A stretch of DNA of 64,000 bases from Roseobacter sp. MH60115 (GCF_015644665.1 NZ_JADOBQ010000002.1:868001-932000), one strand, 5' to 3'; numbered from the stretch's first letter, positions 15,550 through 24,947 are shown. Numbers and translations are program-made. Notes: a model not told the origin generated them from the letters alone.

Positions 15550-16778
15550 CTTTTTGGTGCTGGCGCGCCACCTTCAAACGCGTTGCCATTCACATAGTCG
15601 CAGGGCTCATCCCGCATTTCCAAATGCAACCCGCTACCGGTGTAGGGATGCGCGCGGGCAAGCTCTTCGTCCACCTCGATGCCCAGCCCAGGCGTTTCCG
15701 GCGGGGTGATGAACCCCTCCTGCACACGGATGCCGCCTTTGATGAGCGCGTCGTGGAACGGCGTCTCAATGGTTTCCGCCATCAGCAGATTGGGGATCGA
15801 GGCCGCAAAGTGAATGTTCGCGGCCCATTCGATGGGACCGGCGTAAAGGTGAGGCGCCATTTGCGCGTTGTAGACTTCGGCCATGGCCGCGACTTTCTTC
15901 ATTTCCCAGATGCCGCCTGCGCGTCCCAATGCGGGCTGCAGGATCGTGGCGGCGCCAGCGCGCAGGACCGGCGCGAATTCGGCCTTGGTGGTCAACCGCT
16001 CACCGGTGGCCAAGGGGATGCGCACGGCGCGCGCGACTTTTGCCATTTCTTCAACGGCATCTGGCGGAATGGGCTCCTCGAACCAAAGCGGGGAATAGGG
16101 TTCCAGCGCTTGACCAAGCCGGATTGCGCCTGCGGTAGTGAACTGGCCGTGAGTGCCAAAGAGCAGATCGGCTTTGTCGCCGACAGCTTCCCGGATCGCT
16201 TTGCAGAAGGCCACGGATTGAGAGATGTCGCGCATCGCGGGCATATGGCCGCCGCGCAGGGTGTAGGGGCCTGCCGGGTCGAATTTCACCGCTGTGTACC
16301 CGCGCGCGACGCAGTCAGCGGCGCTTTCTGCAGCCATTTCAGGGGAGGTCCAGAAGGCGTTAAGGTCGTGGTGCGGCAGGGGGTATAGGTAGGTATAGGC
16401 GCGGATGCGGTCGTTCATGCGCCCGCCCAGAAGGGCCCAGGCCGGCCTGTCGCGGGCTTTGCCGAGGATGTCCCAGCAGGCGATTTCGAGGCCGGAAAAC
16501 GCCCCCATGACCGTGAGATCGGGCCGTTGCGTGAAGCCGGAGGAATAGGCGCGTCGGAACATTTTTTCGATGTTTTCGGGGCTTTCGCCCTGCATATGGC
16601 GGGTGAAGACGTCTGTGATCACACCGCGCATCGCGGCCGGACCGATGGAAGAGGCGTAGCATTCGCCCCAGCCGGTGATGCCGGTGTCGGTGGTGAGCTT
16701 GACGAGGATCCAATACCGCCCGCCCCAGCCGGGCGCTGGGGGGGCCGTTACGATGATGTCGAGGTCCTGCAGTTTCAT
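15546..16778 (-). CDS. Mandelate racemase / muconate lactonizing enzyme family protein
   Basis: A 410-residue enolase-superfamily enzyme. It has the N-terminal capping domain (ITGWGECYASSIG) and a barrel with AVKFDPAGP (Lys165), LWFEEPIPPD (Glu234/235), LATGERLTTK (Glu260) and APHLYAGP (His310). At the first metal-ligand position the sequence is LLFGTHGQF with Gly208, not Asp. At the dyad position it is LQPALGR rather than QPD. These fit a dehydratase/cycloisomerase subgroup of sugar acids rather than true mandelate racemases, though I cannot confirm which. It probably forms a unit with the zinc alcohol dehydrogenase upstream and converges on the SnoaL operon. Confidence 0.85.
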   Translation of the reverse strand: MKLQDLDIIVTAPPAPGWGGRYWILVKLTTDTGITGWGECYASSIGPAAMRGVITDVFTRHMQGESPENIEKMFRRAYSSGFTQRPDLTVMGAFSGLEIACWDILGKARDRPAWALLGGRMNDRIRAYTYLYPLPHHDLNAFWTSPEMAAESAADCVARGYTAVKFDPAGPYTLRGGHMPAMRDISQSVAFCKAIREAVGDKADLLFGTHGQFTTAGAIRLGQALEPYSPLWFEEPIPPDAVEEMAKVARAVRIPLATGERLTTKAEFAPVLRAGAATILQPALGRAGGIWEMKKVAAMAEVYNAQMAPHLYAGPIEWAANIHFAASIPNLLMAETIETPFHDALIKGGIRVQEGFITPPETPGLGIEVDEELARAHPYTGSGLHLEMRDEPCDYVNGNAFEGGAPAPKS

Positions 16779-16825
16779 CGCGGTGTCCTTTTGCCCAAAG
16801 GTGGCCTGAAGCCCACCTTACCTGC

Positions 16826-17926
16826 CTATTGCGCCTGTCGGTCGAAGAGGATGACGTTGCGCCGTGCAGCCCCGGTTTTGGTGTCTGCGATGGCTTCGTT
16901 GATCTGGTCCAATCGCCAGCGGCCCGAGATCAGCTCATCGAGTTTCAGCCGCCCCTGGGCGTAGAGATCGACCATCCAGGGGATGTCCCGCTGGATCACC
17001 ACGTCGCCCATTTTCGACCCCACCATGCCCTGGCCGACTGCGGCCAAAATGACGGGTTCATAGGTCGAACTTGCCCCGGAATGCGGCATGCCCACCATGA
17101 TGACCTTGCCGCCGGAGCCCAAATAGCGCGGGGCCTGATCATAGGCCGGGATGGCGCCGACCGTGACGATGACCGCATCGGCGCCACGCCCGCCGAGCGC
17201 CTTGAACGCGGCTTTCCAGGGTTTATCAGATGTGGCGAGTACGCCGTTGGTGGCCCCGAATGCTTTGGCGACCTCCAGCTTGTCGGCGCTCATGTCCACG
17301 GCGACGATGCGGCGCGCCCCGGCGATGCGCGCGCCTTGGATGGCGTTAAGCCCGACCCCCCCGGCGCCGATCACCACGACATCTTGTCCGGTGCGCAGAC
17401 CGGCGGCGTTGACGACTGCGCCCACCCCGGTGATGACACCGCAGGCGATCAGGCTGGCGACGTCCTTGGGGATGTCCGGGTCGATGCGGACCACCTGATT
17501 TTGCGCGACCACGACCTTCTCGGCAAAGGCGCCGCAGGCCATGGCCTGATGTAATTTCCCGCCTGTCGCGGTGGTGATTGGCCCCTTGTCACCGTCATAA
17601 GGCGTTTCACAGAGCGTTGGTTTGCCGCCTGCGCAATTGCCGCAGGACCCGCAGGCGCGGATCAGGGTGACAACCACGCTGTCGCCGACGGACAATCCTT
17701 GCACTCCGGCCCCACAGGCGGTGATCACACCCGCGGCCTCGTGCCCGTAGACAGCAGGCAGTGAGCCACCCCAAGCGCCTTCGGCGTAGGAGATGTCAGA
17801 ATGGCAGATCGCCACCGCGTCCAGCGTGACCTCCACCTCGCCCAGTTCGGGTGCGCGCAGTTGGATGTCTTCGATTTCGAGGGGGGCACCAAAGGCGTGG
17901 CACACGGCGGCTTTGATCGTTTGCAT
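16826..17926 (-). CDS. Zinc-dependent alcohol dehydrogenase (MDR superfamily)
   Basis: A 366-residue medium-chain dehydrogenase. Catalytic zinc residues are visible in AICHSDISYAEG and YGHEAAG. The structural-zinc cysteines are CGSCGNCAGGKPTLC, and the nucleotide-binding motif is VIGAGGVGLNAIQGA. The overall pattern is close to glutathione-dependent formaldehyde dehydrogenase and aryl/alkyl alcohol dehydrogenases. GGAAGA lies upstream of the ATG at 17926, so the longer in-frame extension is rejected. It is 47 bases upstream of the enolase-superfamily gene on the same strand. If linked to the SnoaL operon it could oxidise an alcohol intermediate or handle formaldehyde from demethylation; both are inference. 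Confidence 0.88.
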   Translation of the reverse strand: MQTIKAAVCHAFGAPLEIEDIQLRAPELGEVEVTLDAVAICHSDISYAEGAWGGSLPAVYGHEAAGVITACGAGVQGLSVGDSVVVTLIRACGSCGNCAGGKPTLCETPYDGDKGPITTATGGKLHQAMACGAFAEKVVVAQNQVVRIDPDIPKDVASLIACGVITGVGAVVNAAGLRTGQDVVVIGAGGVGLNAIQGARIAGARRIVAVDMSADKLEVAKAFGATNGVLATSDKPWKAAFKALGGRGADAVIVTVGAIPAYDQAPRYLGSGGKVIMVGMPHSGASSTYEPVILAAVGQGMVGSKMGDVVIQRDIPWMVDLYAQGRLKLDELISGRWRLDQINEAIADTKTGAARRNVILFDRQAQ

Positions 17927-18032
17927 CTGTCGGCGTCTTCCTTTCAGGCGCGATGTCGCGCGGGTCCCGAAGGGCAGGGTGACCCGATGTCGTGTGCCAA
18001 AGCAAGGCGCAAACCGACATGAAAGGTCGCTG

Positions 18033-19250
18033 TTATCCCGCGTCACGGGCAAGGGCGTGTTTGGGCGGGAAGGCGATAAACACGACAAGCCCGACAATGA
18101 TCAGGGCGGCCGAGAGCAAAAACGGCGCGCCGGGCAGGTAAAACGCGGCGTCGGTCTCGGTGAAGGCGGCGAAGGTGCCGGTCATCACCATCGGTGAGAG
18201 GATCATTGCCAGGGCCATGGCCGAGGTGAGCGCGCCTTGCAGCTCTCCCTGGGCGTCCGCGCTGACGGCCTTGGACATGATGCCTTGAAGTGCGGGCGTG
18301 ATGACCGCTGCCAGAGCCGCGAGCGGGGTCAGGATCAGCGCCACCGTGCCATTGGTCACGAAGGCCAGCGCCACGAAGGCGCCCACGTCGAAGACATGGC
18401 CATAGACAACTGTGCCGCGTTCGCCGAGAAGGCGCAGGACCCAGCGGATCAGACCGCCTTGCACCACGGCCATCATGATCCCGAAAAGCGCGAGGCTGAG
18501 CCCGATGGTCGCGGGCTCCCACCCGAAACGCTCCTTGCCGAAGTAAGACCAGATCGCGGGGTAGACCATGAACGCCACCTGATAGAGGAAGAAGACGATC
18601 AGCAAGGGACCGACGCCCGGCACGCGGCCCAACTGCCGGATGCTGCCGAGCGGGTTTGCGCGTGCCCAGCGAAAGGGCCGCCGGATGTCATCTGTCACGG
18701 TTTCGCGCAGGACGAAGTAGCCGAAGATCGCGTTCAACGCGGCCAGTCCCGCCGCGGCGTAAAAGGGCGCTCGGGTGCCGTATTCGGCCAGGACGCCGCC
18801 CAGCAGGGGGCCCAGCACAAATCCCACGCCAAAGGCTGCGCCGATCAGGCCGAAATTCGCGGCCCGGTCATCGGGGCCGGAGATGTCGGCCATATAGGCG
18901 TTGGCGGTGGATTGTGTGGCGGCGGTGATCCCGCCGACGACGCGCCCCAGCAGCAACAGGAAAATACTGCCCGCGACGGCCATAACCAGATAGTCGAGCG
19001 CCATCACCACCAGCGAGAGCAGCAGCACAGGCCGTCTGCCAAAACGGTCCGACAGCCCACCGATGACCGGGCCAAAGAGGAACTGCATCACGGCGAAGGT
19101 GGTCGAGAGCACGCCACCCCAGAGGGCCGCAGTGCTCAACCCTGTGCCTTGTACCTCCTGAATGAGGTCCGGCATCACCGGGATGATCAGCCCGATGCCC
19201 ATGGAATCGAGCATGACGGTGATGAGAATGAAAAGAACGGCTGGACGCAT
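18033..19250 (-). CDS. MFS exporter, TetA/TCR type
   Basis: A 405-residue major facilitator with about 12 hydrophobic segments. It starts [24 protein letters not shown], has the motif A loop [14 protein letters not shown] and FGPVIGG before it, and motif C-like [16 protein letters not shown] in TM5. This is the tetracycline/chloramphenicol proton antiporter branch. Location between an alcohol dehydrogenase and pcaB gives no drug-resistance context; it may export aromatic or organic acids. The stop is only 106 bases from the alcohol dehydrogenase start and it begins four bases after pcaB. Confidence 0.88.
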   Translation of the reverse strand: MRPAVLFILITVMLDSMGIGLIIPVMPDLIQEVQGTGLSTAALWGGVLSTTFAVMQFLFGPVIGGLSDRFGRRPVLLLSLVVMALDYLVMAVAGSIFLLLLGRVVGGITAATQSTANAYMADISGPDDRAANFGLIGAAFGVGFVLGPLLGGVLAEYGTRAPFYAAAGLAALNAIFGYFVLRETVTDDIRRPFRWARANPLGSIRQLGRVPGVGPLLIVFFLYQVAFMVYPAIWSYFGKERFGWEPATIGLSLALFGIMMAVVQGGLIRWVLRLLGERGTVVYGHVFDVGAFVALAFVTNGTVALILTPLAALAAVITPALQGIMSKAVSADAQGELQGALTSAMALAMILSPMVMTGTFAAFTETDAAFYLPGAPFLLSAALIIVGLVVFIAFPPKHALARDAG

Positions 19251-19253
19251 TCC

Positions 19254-20579
19254 CTAAAGCGCGCGGGCGCGGGCCACGAAGGCGCGCGCCTCGGCCGGGG
19301 CCTGCCCGAGCTGCGCGTCGGGGCGGAACAGATCGGCGGACAGATCTGGGTGCCGCGCGCGGGCGAGGGGCTCCAGCGGCTCGCCGGATTGCATAGCTGC
19401 GCGGCAGAGCGCCTTGGTTTCTGCCTGCGCCTCCGGGCGGGGCATTTTGGTGGCCAGCGCAAAGCTCAAGGCCTCCGCGTGGATGAGGCCAAGCCCGTTC
19501 CTCAAGCCACCCGCCATTCGCGCCGGGTTTGGTTGCAGCTTCTCTGTGATCTGTTTGGCGTGCTGCAGGGCGCTGGCACCGCCGAGCATGATTTGCGGCA
19601 TAACCATCCATTCGGTAAACCACGCCGCCCCATCGCGCTGATGCTGATGCGCGGCGGCAGCCTGTAGCGCGGCCTGCAAGCCGCCCATTTGATGCGAGAG
19701 GGCCACCAGCACAGAGGCAGCAACCGGGTTTTGCTTTTGCGGCATGGTCGAGGAGGCACCGGCATCCTCAAAGGTGACCTCGCGCAGTTCCGTGGCAGCG
19801 AGGGCGATCAGGCTTTGACCCATGGCGGCGAGTGTTGCGGTGATTTGCGCCATCCAGCCCGCGATGCGCAGGACGGGGCCACGATCCGTGTGCCAGCTGC
19901 GGCCCGGGTCCTTTAACGCCAGCCCCTCGGCAAGGGCCGCGCGCAGGGCAGGGGCGCTTTCCCCCAATGCCGCGCTTGTTCCGGCGGCACCTGACAGGGA
20001 GACCCAGAGACTGTTTTCACGCAGGTCAGGCAAGGCCTCCAGCGCGTCCATCAAGGGCATGCCCCATCCGGCCAGTACCGCCCCCCAGCTTGTCGGCGTC
20101 GCCTGTTGGCCATAGGTGCGCGCGGCCATTGGAAGCTCTGCATGTTGCTCTGCCTGGTCCGCCAGGGCCTGCGTGATCTGGCGTAGATCCGCCTCCGCCA
20201 AGGCAAGCGATTGGCGCAGGCGCAGCATCAACCCGGTGTCGATGATATCCTGAGAGGTGGCCCCCCAGTGCAGATATTGCGCATGTTCAGGTGCATTCAT
20301 CTCTGCCCGGAAGGCGGCAACCATGCCCGGTACGCTGACCCCGTTTGCACCGGTTGATTGCGCCAGGGCGCCCGGGTCAATCTGGATCTCCAAGGTGGCG
20401 CGATGGATCGCGGCGGCGCTGATTTCGGGGATGATGCCCAGAGTGCCCTGCGCCTTGGCCAGCGCCCCTTCGACCAGCAGCATGGCCCGCAGCGCGGCGC
20501 TGTCGGAAAACAGGCGGCCCGCCTCGCCGGTGGGAAAGAGACCTGCAAAAAGCGGGCTGTCGAAAACGCTTGCCGCCAT
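19254..20579 (-). CDS. pcaB: 3-carboxy-cis,cis-muconate cycloisomerase
   Basis: A 441-residue fumarase/aspartase-superfamily enzyme with the signature GASSTMPQKQNPVAAS (about residues 273-288) and a HWGATSQDIIDTG loop. It lactonises 3-carboxymuconate to 4-carboxymuconolactone in the protocatechuate branch of the beta-ketoadipate pathway. The early text ASVFDSPLFAGLFPTGEAGRLFSD is typical of PcaB. It lies 28 bases downstream of pcaD on the same strand. Protocatechuate dioxygenase (pcaGH) and pcaC are not in the window. Confidence 0.92.
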   Translation of the reverse strand: MAASVFDSPLFAGLFPTGEAGRLFSDSAALRAMLLVEGALAKAQGTLGIIPEISAAAIHRATLEIQIDPGALAQSTGANGVSVPGMVAAFRAEMNAPEHAQYLHWGATSQDIIDTGLMLRLRQSLALAEADLRQITQALADQAEQHAELPMAARTYGQQATPTSWGAVLAGWGMPLMDALEALPDLRENSLWVSLSGAAGTSAALGESAPALRAALAEGLALKDPGRSWHTDRGPVLRIAGWMAQITATLAAMGQSLIALAATELREVTFEDAGASSTMPQKQNPVAASVLVALSHQMGGLQAALQAAAAHQHQRDGAAWFTEWMVMPQIMLGGASALQHAKQITEKLQPNPARMAGGLRNGLGLIHAEALSFALATKMPRPEAQAETKALCRAAMQSGEPLEPLARARHPDLSADLFRPDAQLGQAPAEARAFVARARAL

Positions 20580-20607
20580 GGATCAGGCGACCTCGACGGC
20601 CCGGACG

Positions 20608-21396
20608 TCAGACATGACCCACCTCTTTGAGGAACCGCGTCAGGTGGGCTGCGTATTCTTCTGGCTGTTCGACGCAGGGCAGGTGGCCCGCCTTGCGGAT
20701 CACATGACATTGGCTGCCGGGGATCAGACCGGTGGTTTCGCGCACCAGATCGGGCGGGGTTGAGCCATCCTCCGATCCCGCGATGCCCAGCGTGGGCAGG
20801 CGCAGGCTGGCCGTGGTTGTGTAGAAATCCGTGCCGGAAATAGCGGCGGAGCATCCCATGTAACCTTCGTCCTCTTGCCGCGTCAGCATGTTGCGCCACA
20901 GTTCCAGCTCCGGCGTCGCACGGAACCCGGCAGAGAACCAGCGCTCCATTACCGCATCGGCAAGGCTTTCGATCCCGCCCTGGCGGACACTCTCGATCCG
21001 CTCTGACCACATGTCCGGCGTGCCGATCTTGGCGCCGGTGTTGGAAAGGACCATCGCGCGGATCATATCGAGGCGTTTCACTGCGAGCCCCTGCGCGATC
21101 ATGCCGCCGATGGAAAGGCCCACGAAGACGCCGTCGCGCACCTGCAGGTGATCGAGCAACTGTTCCGTATCGGTGATCAGCGCGCCCATCGTGTAAGGGC
21201 CGGGGGGACAGCTGGAGAGCCCGTGCCCGCGCTTGTCAAACCGGATGATCCGCAGGCCCTCCGGCAGATGCGGCAGGATTGGATCCCAGAGGCGCAGATC
21301 GGTACCAAGGGAGTTGGCAAAGACCACCGGCGCACCTTCGGCCGGGCCATCGACCCGGTAGTGGAGCCTGACATCGCCAAGGTCGAGTATCTTCAT
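20608..21396 (-). CDS. pcaD: 3-oxoadipate enol-lactonase
   Basis: A 262-residue alpha/beta hydrolase. Its oxyanion-hole region is VVFANSLGTDLRLWDPI, its nucleophile elbow VGLSIGGMIAQGLA, and its catalytic His lies in RKAGHLPCVEQPEEYA. It hydrolyses 3-oxoadipate enol-lactone to 3-oxoadipate, the step after PcaB and PcaC. The ATG overlaps the stop of the upstream PLP dehydratase by four bases, and pcaB follows, so the pathway context supports the name. Confidence 0.9.
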   Translation of the reverse strand: MKILDLGDVRLHYRVDGPAEGAPVVFANSLGTDLRLWDPILPHLPEGLRIIRFDKRGHGLSSCPPGPYTMGALITDTEQLLDHLQVRDGVFVGLSIGGMIAQGLAVKRLDMIRAMVLSNTGAKIGTPDMWSERIESVRQGGIESLADAVMERWFSAGFRATPELELWRNMLTRQEDEGYMGCSAAISGTDFYTTTASLRLPTLGIAGSEDGSTPPDLVRETTGLIPGSQCHVIRKAGHLPCVEQPEEYAAHLTRFLKEVGHV

Positions 21397-22394
21397 GCCG
21401 CATCTCCCTGTCTGTCCTGTGCCGCCGCAAGGGTGAGCGCTTGCTGGAAGACCTCGGGATCCACGTTGCCCCCCGAAATAGTGACGATCACATCCTCACC
21501 CGAAATCCGGTCGCCATGGTACAAGGCCGCGGCCAGGGCCACGGCACCGCCGGGTTCGGCCACCACCTTCAGACGGTTGAACGCGTGGGCAACGGCCAGC
21601 AGCGCCTGGTCTTCGGTCACGGCAAACCCCGGCCCGGCCAGACGTTTCAGAATTGGAAAGGTCAGATTGCCGGGCTGCGGCGTAACGATTGCGTCGCAGA
21701 GGCTGCCGGTCAATACCGCGTTGCGCTCGACCGCGCCGGACCTCAACGACCGGGCGACGTCATCGAAATTCTCGGGTTCTGCCGTGCGGACCCGCAGCCC
21801 CGGCGCCTCAGCCTCAAGCGCCAGTGCGATGCCGGAGGAAAACCCGCCGCCGCCGCAGCAGACGATGACGTCTGCCATTGTCACACCAACCTCTGCCGCC
21901 TGCGCGGCAATCTCCAGACCGGTGGTGCCCTGGCCTGCGATGACCTGCGGCTCATCATAGGGTTTGATCAGGGTCAGGCCCCGCTCGTCCACCAGCCTGG
22001 CCCCCAGCGCATCGCGATCCTCGCCCGCGGCCCGGTCATAGAGCACCACCTCAGCCCCCAACCGGCGGGTGTTTTCGATCTTTACCCGGGGGGCGTCGCG
22101 CGGCATGACAATGACGGCCTGCACCCCATGGGCCTGGGCCGCCAGCGCGACACCCTGCGCATGGTTGCCGCTGGAAAAGGCGACAACCCCGCGGGCACGC
22201 GTCTCCTCCGCAAGGGCGGAAACCGCAGACCAGGCCCCGCGAAACTTGAAGCTGCCCGTGTGTTGCAGGCACTCCGCCTTGATCCAGAGGCGGCGACCGG
22301 CAATCGCATCCAGAAACGGCGAGGACAGAAGCGGCGTGCGCCGCGCGTGCCCCTCAAGCCGCTCAGCCGCAGCCCTGATCATGTCGATATTCAT
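21393..22394 (-). CDS. Threonine/serine dehydratase-like PLP enzyme
   Basis: A 333-residue fold-type II PLP enzyme. The PLP lysine sits in TGSFKFRGA (about residue 50), the phosphate-binding glycines in CCGGGGFSSG, and SSGNHAQG is the asparagine loop. There is no C-terminal ACT domain, so this is the catabolic type: serine/threonine dehydratase, hydroxyaspartate dehydratase or serine racemase-like. It overlaps pcaD and lies 10 bases from an alpha/beta hydrolase gene. Substrate unknown. Confidence 0.88.
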   Translation of the reverse strand: MNIDMIRAAAERLEGHARRTPLLSSPFLDAIAGRRLWIKAECLQHTGSFKFRGAWSAVSALAEETRARGVVAFSSGNHAQGVALAAQAHGVQAVIVMPRDAPRVKIENTRRLGAEVVLYDRAAGEDRDALGARLVDERGLTLIKPYDEPQVIAGQGTTGLEIAAQAAEVGVTMADVIVCCGGGGFSSGIALALEAEAPGLRVRTAEPENFDDVARSLRSGAVERNAVLTGSLCDAIVTPQPGNLTFPILKRLAGPGFAVTEDQALLAVAHAFNRLKVVAEPGGAVALAAALYHGDRISGEDVIVTISGGNVDPEVFQQALTLAAAQDRQGDAA

Positions 22395-22404
22395 CGCAGG
22401 CTCC

Positions 22405-23229
22405 TCATCTCAGCGCATTGATCCAGGTTTGCAGCGCGGCCACGGATTCAGGCTCATCCAGAAACGGAATATGGCCGCGGCCCGCCACTGTGACACCAAT
22501 CATATCCGGGCGACGGCGCTGCATCTCTGCAAAGGTTTCATGGCTGAGCAGATCGGAGTTTTCGCCGCGAATGCAGGCCAGCGGGAGGTCTTCCATCGCA
22601 TCGAAACAGGGCCAGAGATCGGGCGCCTCCTGTGCGCCCGCTGCGTCGAAGGCGTCGCGCAGGCGTGGATCATAGGTGATGGTCAGCCCATTGTCCGTCT
22701 GCCGAAAATGCTTGTGCGCCTCCTCGATCCAGCGCGATTGCGGCACATCCTTGAAGCCGGTGTAGGTGCTGCCCATGCCGTGGGCCGCGTCCGCAAGGGT
22801 TTTCGCAGCGGGCGGGCGCCCGAGATAGGTTGAGATGAACTCGAGCCCTTCCGGCTCAATAACCGGGCCAATGTCATTCAGGGCCACGCCGGTCAGGCGG
22901 TCCTTTGCCCCCATGGCAAGGCCCATCGCATTGAGGCCGCCGCGCGAGGTGCCGAGGATCGCCACTTTATCCAGCCCCAGATGGTCCAGCAGCTCGATCA
23001 CGTCACGGCATTCGACCGGGAGCGAATAGTTTTGCCAGGTCTTGTCCCAATCCGATTGTCCACGGCCCCGGTAGTCCATCTTGATCAGACGCACGCCGTT
23101 GAGATGGGGGGTGACATAGTCGAAATCCGCCGTCGTCCGGGTCAGCCCGGCAAGGCAGAGTATGGGCGGGCCCGTACCCTCGTCGGTGTAGTAGAGCGAT
23201 AGCTTGTCGGATGTTCGGAAAAACGCCAT
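22405..23229 (-). CDS. Alpha/beta hydrolase
   Basis: A 274-residue hydrolase. It shows PILCLAGLTRTTADF (oxyanion region), YRGRGQSDW, the nucleophile elbow ILGTSRGGLNAMGLA, and the His loop AGRGHIPFLDEPESV. The ATG at 23229 overlaps the TGA of the upstream haloacid dehalogenase gene, which fixes the start. The mix of hydrolase, dehalogenase and dehydratase suggests processing of short-chain esters or halogenated acids, but nothing identifies the substrate. Confidence 0.87.
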   Translation of the reverse strand: MAFFRTSDKLSLYYTDEGTGPPILCLAGLTRTTADFDYVTPHLNGVRLIKMDYRGRGQSDWDKTWQNYSLPVECRDVIELLDHLGLDKVAILGTSRGGLNAMGLAMGAKDRLTGVALNDIGPVIEPEGLEFISTYLGRPPAAKTLADAAHGMGSTYTGFKDVPQSRWIEEAHKHFRQTDNGLTITYDPRLRDAFDAAGAQEAPDLWPCFDAMEDLPLACIRGENSDLLSHETFAEMQRRRPDMIGVTVAGRGHIPFLDEPESVAALQTWINALR

Positions 23230-23915
23230 CAGAGCCCCGCCAATGCCGGAATGCCGGTGAGATCGGACAGGATGTGCGCCGGTGTCCATGGCAGACGATC
23301 CACCGGATCACCCGCACGGTTGACCCAGGCGGTCGTGAACCCGTAGCCCGTGGCACAGCCCGCGTCCCACCCGTTGGAGGAAACGAAGAGCACCTCTTTC
23401 TTGTCACACCCGAACCGCTTGGCGACCAGGTCGTAGACCCGCGCATCGGGCTTGAACACCCCGACACTTTGGACCGACAGCGTGTCATCCAGCAAGGCAT
23501 CGATGCCAGCAGAAGTGACCGCCCCGCGCAGCATATCGGGGGACCCGTTCGACAGAATCGCCGTGGCCATGCCCCCGGCCTTGAGCTGACGCAGCATGTC
23601 CGGCACCTCCGGATAGCTCTGCAATTCCCAGTAGAGCGCAAGCAGCCGTTCACGCAGCGCGGCATCGCCCGCCAGACCGGTTTTCTCCAGCGCCCAATCG
23701 AGCCCCTGCTGCGTGACCTCCCAGAAGTCGCAGTGGTCATCGGTGACGGCCCGCAGCCATGTGTACTGCAACTGTTTCAGACGCCAATGCTCCGCGAGCG
23801 CCGGCCAGGTGCTTTCCAGTTTCGAGAAATCCGGCTCGGACGCTGCTTGTCGTGCTGCCGCGGCAACATCAAACAAGGTGCCGTATGCGTCAAAGACGCA
23901 GGTCGTAATCGACAT
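23229..23915 (-). CDS. Haloacid dehalogenase, type II (L-2-haloacid dehalogenase family)
   Basis: A 228-residue HAD enzyme. The nucleophile Asp is in CVFDAYGTLFD, motif II is AILSNGSPDML, the motif III Lys is in GVFKPDARVYDL, and FVSSNGWDAGCATGYGF is the C-terminal Asn/Asp loop that marks 2-haloacid dehalogenases. These hydrolyse 2-halo acids to 2-hydroxy acids through an ester intermediate. First gene of the minus-strand set that runs through pcaB. True dehalogenase activity versus a related phosphatase is not decided by sequence reading alone. Confidence 0.88.
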   Translation of the reverse strand: MSITTCVFDAYGTLFDVAAAARQAASEPDFSKLESTWPALAEHWRLKQLQYTWLRAVTDDHCDFWEVTQQGLDWALEKTGLAGDAALRERLLALYWELQSYPEVPDMLRQLKAGGMATAILSNGSPDMLRGAVTSAGIDALLDDTLSVQSVGVFKPDARVYDLVAKRFGCDKKEVLFVSSNGWDAGCATGYGFTTAWVNRAGDPVDRLPWTPAHILSDLTGIPALAGL

Positions 23916-24099
23916 GGGCGCACCCCTTCACAAATGCTCTTGCGCAGAGTGTCACGGCTCAGCTTATGCGAAAAGGCCCAAATGCAGGGTTTTTCGCCTT
24001 TACTCATCTGGATTGGACAGGCAGGCTGAGGTCATCTCAGGAGAACCCGCGCAGATACGTGGCCTCCCACACTCTTTCCCAGACATGATCGGAGCATCA

Positions 24100-24528
24100 A
24101 TGACCCAGGTGAAAACGGGCGACACGGTTGGCATTCACTACACAGGAACCTTGCTGGATGGCACAAAATTCGACAGTTCAGAAGGGCGTGATCCGCTGGA
24201 GTTCGAAGTGGGGTCCGGCCAGATCATTCCCGGGCTGGACGAAGCGTTGCCCGGCATGAGCGTGGGCGACAAGAAAACGGTCGAGGTTCCTTGCACCGAG
24301 GCCTACGGTCCGATCAATCCCGAGATGCGGCAGGCGGTGCCGCGCGAGGGCATTCCGGACGATGTTCCGCTCGATATTGGCACGCAACTGAATGTGCAGA
24401 CACCCGAGGGGCAGGCGATGCAGGTGATGGTTGTCGCGGTGGACGACGCCACGGTGACGATCGATGCCAATCATCCGCTGGCGGGGCAGGACCTTAAGTT
24501 CGATATCGAGTTGATGTCGATCTCCTGA
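24100..24528 (+). CDS. FKBP-type peptidyl-prolyl cis-trans isomerase (SlyD-like)
   Basis: A 142-residue cytoplasmic isomerase: GDTVGIHYTGTLLDGTKFDSS, GSGQIIPGLDEALPGMSVGDKK, then an insert-in-flap region (PREGIPDDVPLDIGTQLNVQTPEGQ) and ANHPLAGQDLKFDIEL, as in SlyD. It lacks the His-rich metal-binding tail of E. coli SlyD. GGAG lies five bases before ATG 24100; another ATG 15 bases upstream is less well placed. Roles are folding assistance and proline isomerisation. Confidence 0.9.
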   Translation: MTQVKTGDTVGIHYTGTLLDGTKFDSSEGRDPLEFEVGSGQIIPGLDEALPGMSVGDKKTVEVPCTEAYGPINPEMRQAVPREGIPDDVPLDIGTQLNVQTPEGQAMQVMVVAVDDATVTIDANHPLAGQDLKFDIELMSIS

Positions 24529-24537
24529 GGCGGCAGA

Positions 24538-24882
24538 TCAGCCCTCTTCCCCGGCAGCGGGCAAGGGGCGGTTCACCGGCGTTCGTGCAATCGGAAGGCC
24601 CGCGATTTTCGCGTTCAGCTCAGCGGCCTTTTGAGCCGCTGCCTCTTGCAGCTCGCGGGCTTCATCGGTCGGGAATTCGCCCTGCATCACGGCGGCAAGG
24701 AGGGGTTTGACCTCATCCAATCCGCTTTGCAGCTTGGGTTGCAGCGCCGGATCCGACCAGAGCGCGGCCGAAAACACGGCGGCCGTGACCGGCATCAACA
24801 GCCACGCATAAAGGCGCGCGCGGCTGGATCGCCGGATGTAACGCGCCTGTCGCAGGGTCCGTGAATTGGCATAGGTGAGCAT
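24538..24882 (-). CDS. Small membrane protein of unknown function
   Basis: A 114-residue protein with a basic N-terminus (RQARYIRRSSRARLY), one transmembrane stretch (AWLLMPVTAAVFSAALW, about residues 27-43) and an Ala/Glu-rich helical tail (EARELQEAAAQKAAELNAKIAGL) that could form a coiled coil. I do not recognise a family. It converges on the FKBP gene with a 9-base gap and lies upstream of fabI on the same strand. Reading-frame length and codon use look genuine. Confidence 0.6.
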   Translation of the reverse strand: MLTYANSRTLRQARYIRRSSRARLYAWLLMPVTAAVFSAALWSDPALQPKLQSGLDEVKPLLAAVMQGEFPTDEARELQEAAAQKAAELNAKIAGLPIARTPVNRPLPAAGEEG

Positions 24883-24947
24883 GCCCTTTCCATAGACATG
24901 GAATATGGCATCAGTTGGGCTTAATCGCGGCCTGTGCGGTACTTGGT

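Noticed and set aside
18237-19667. 476-codon plus-strand frame opposite the MFS and pcaB genes
   Set aside because: His/Gly/Gln-rich translation with no motifs; the minus strand carries well-formed TetA-like and PcaB proteins.
23968-23997. GCGAAAA/TTTTCGC inverted repeat between the dehalogenase and FKBP genes
   Set aside because: Seven-base arms with a 16-base loop; too weak to call a terminator or operator.
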